A DNA stretch of 46,790 nt from Betaproteobacteria bacterium. GTDB taxonomy: Bacteria > Pseudomonadota > Gammaproteobacteria > Burkholderiales > Burkholderiaceae. Below are positions 46,325 to 46,790 of this stretch, piece after piece. A model generated the notes under the pieces. That model was not told where the DNA came from, did not search any database, and saw only the letters and a program-made list of their open reading frames with translations. The DNA is taken from assembly GCA_009921765.1 (NCBI GenBank), contig RFXC01000008.1, positions 1-46,790 of the forward strand, in the 5' to 3' direction. Numbering within the stretch: the stretch's first letter is position 1; each line of letters begins with the position of its first letter. The position numbers and the translations under genes were made by a program.

Positions 46325-46790
46325 GACTGCGCTCCGCCCAGCGCCAGTTCCCGCTCCAGAACCTTTGGATTCTCGCGCCAGCGTTCAAGCCATTCCTGGG
46401 CGACCTCGCCCGGATAGACATCTTCGACGCCCTCGCGGAGCGCTTTCACAATGGCCGACGCCACCGCGGCAGGCGCAAGTTTGGGCGGCGGCATGGTCTG
46501 GTTCCATTCATCGTCGATCGGCCCGGGAAACAGGTTGATCACGCGAATCCCCGCCTGACGCATTTCAGCGCGCAGGCACTGTGAAAGCGAGAGCGCAGCC
46601 GCCTTGGACGCCGAGAAGGTGCCGTGGGGCGGGAAGTTGCTGAGCGCGTAGATGGACAACAGATTGACCCAAGCGGTGGCGCTCGTCGGCCCGTCCGCTG
46701 CGCGCGCTTTCAGTGCGCCCCCGAATGCCTGACTGAGGCGCAGCAATCCGAAATAATTGACTTCCATTTCGTCTCGGGCCGCGTCGGTGC
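46321..46790 (-). CDS. Short-chain dehydrogenase/reductase (N-terminus cut off by window edge)
   Basis: The frame is open to the right edge, reading TDAARDEMEVNYFGLLRLSQAF. The visible ~156 residues include the conserved Asn-Tyr-Phe-Gly helix, the catalytic Ser of VNLLSIYALSNFPPHG, Tyr/Ser-x3-Lys as TFSASKAAALSLSQ, where the usual Tyr is Phe-Ser, and FPGPIDDEW. The Rossmann loop lies outside. The missing Tyr could reduce activity, or the alignment could shift by one residue. The ATG at 46767 is internal. It overlaps the cyclase gene by four bases. Confidence 0.8.
   Translation of the reverse strand, partial: TDAARDEMEVNYFGLLRLSQAFGGALKARAADGPTSATAWVNLLSIYALSNFPPHGTFSASKAAALSLSQCLRAEMRQAGIRVINLFPGPIDDEWNQTMPPPKLAPAAVASAIVKALREGVEDVYPGEVAQEWLERWRENPKVLERELALGGAQS

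Overview
The window is high-GC, densely packed bacterial chromosome, most likely from a phototrophic betaproteobacterium of the order Burkholderiales (inference). Three things point there. There is a complete LH2 antenna operon (pucB, pucA, pucC). There are four TctC/Bug-type periplasmic receptors with no TctA/TctB membrane partners, a pattern typical of Burkholderiales. There is also a cyanate uptake and cyanase operon whose binding protein is of the CmpA/NrtA type. I see no rRNA or tRNA gene, CRISPR array, insertion sequence, phage gene or integrase.

Layout. (1) 1-9 kb: small catabolic and detoxification units: a truncated old-yellow-enzyme reductase, an NTF2-like protein, pterin-4a-carbinolamine dehydratase, an enoyl-CoA hydratase convergent with an acyl-CoA dehydrogenase, a Tat-type glutathione peroxidase divergent from a GST/Bug/monooxygenase operon, a DUF1445 hydro-lyase-like protein, and a thiolase-like/DUF35 pair that looks more like an acyl-CoA aldolase than a thiolase. 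(2) 9-12.7 kb: a DUF6502/DUF5666 lipoprotein operon with a probably leaderless promoter, an alpha/beta hydrolase and a universal stress protein. (3) 12.8-18.9 kb: a TRAP transporter (P, Q, M) followed by two Bug receptors; the large permease carries eleven ~9-residue GLREPPGA-type repeats. (4) 18.9-21.1 kb: the pucBAC operon behind a sigma70-type promoter with a perfect PpsR/CrtJ-type box, then a 33-residue single-helix protein. (5) 21.1-31.7 kb: MmgE/PrpD protein, 3-mercaptopropionate-type thiol dioxygenase, enoyl-CoA hydratase-like protein, Kup potassium transporter, a membrane nuclease-fold protein, a cytochrome c and an RND efflux pair. (6) 31.7-35.5 kb: the cyanate operon behind a candidate sigma54 promoter. 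(7) 35.5-46.8 kb: a minus-strand Bug/AtuA-like/CoA-transferase/cupin cluster, a DUF2889 plus BKACE pair, and a minus-strand SDR/cyclase/SDR/TRAP operon running off the right edge.

How the genes fit together. The cell appears to scavenge organic acids (two TRAP systems, four Bug receptors) and degrade them through CoA-thioester chemistry. It takes up cyanate and converts it to ammonia and CO2, and it adds light energy through an LH2 antenna. The alpha subunit of that antenna has Phe44-Leu45 where B850 antennae have two aromatic, hydrogen-bonding residues, the hallmark of blue-shifted B800-820 (LH3) complexes. No other photosynthesis gene (puf, bch, crt) is present, so the antenna operon sits away from the main photosynthesis cluster. 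No obvious dedicated transcription-factor gene was recognised. All coordinates, motifs and alignments were read by eye; family names come from remembered motifs, not from a search.
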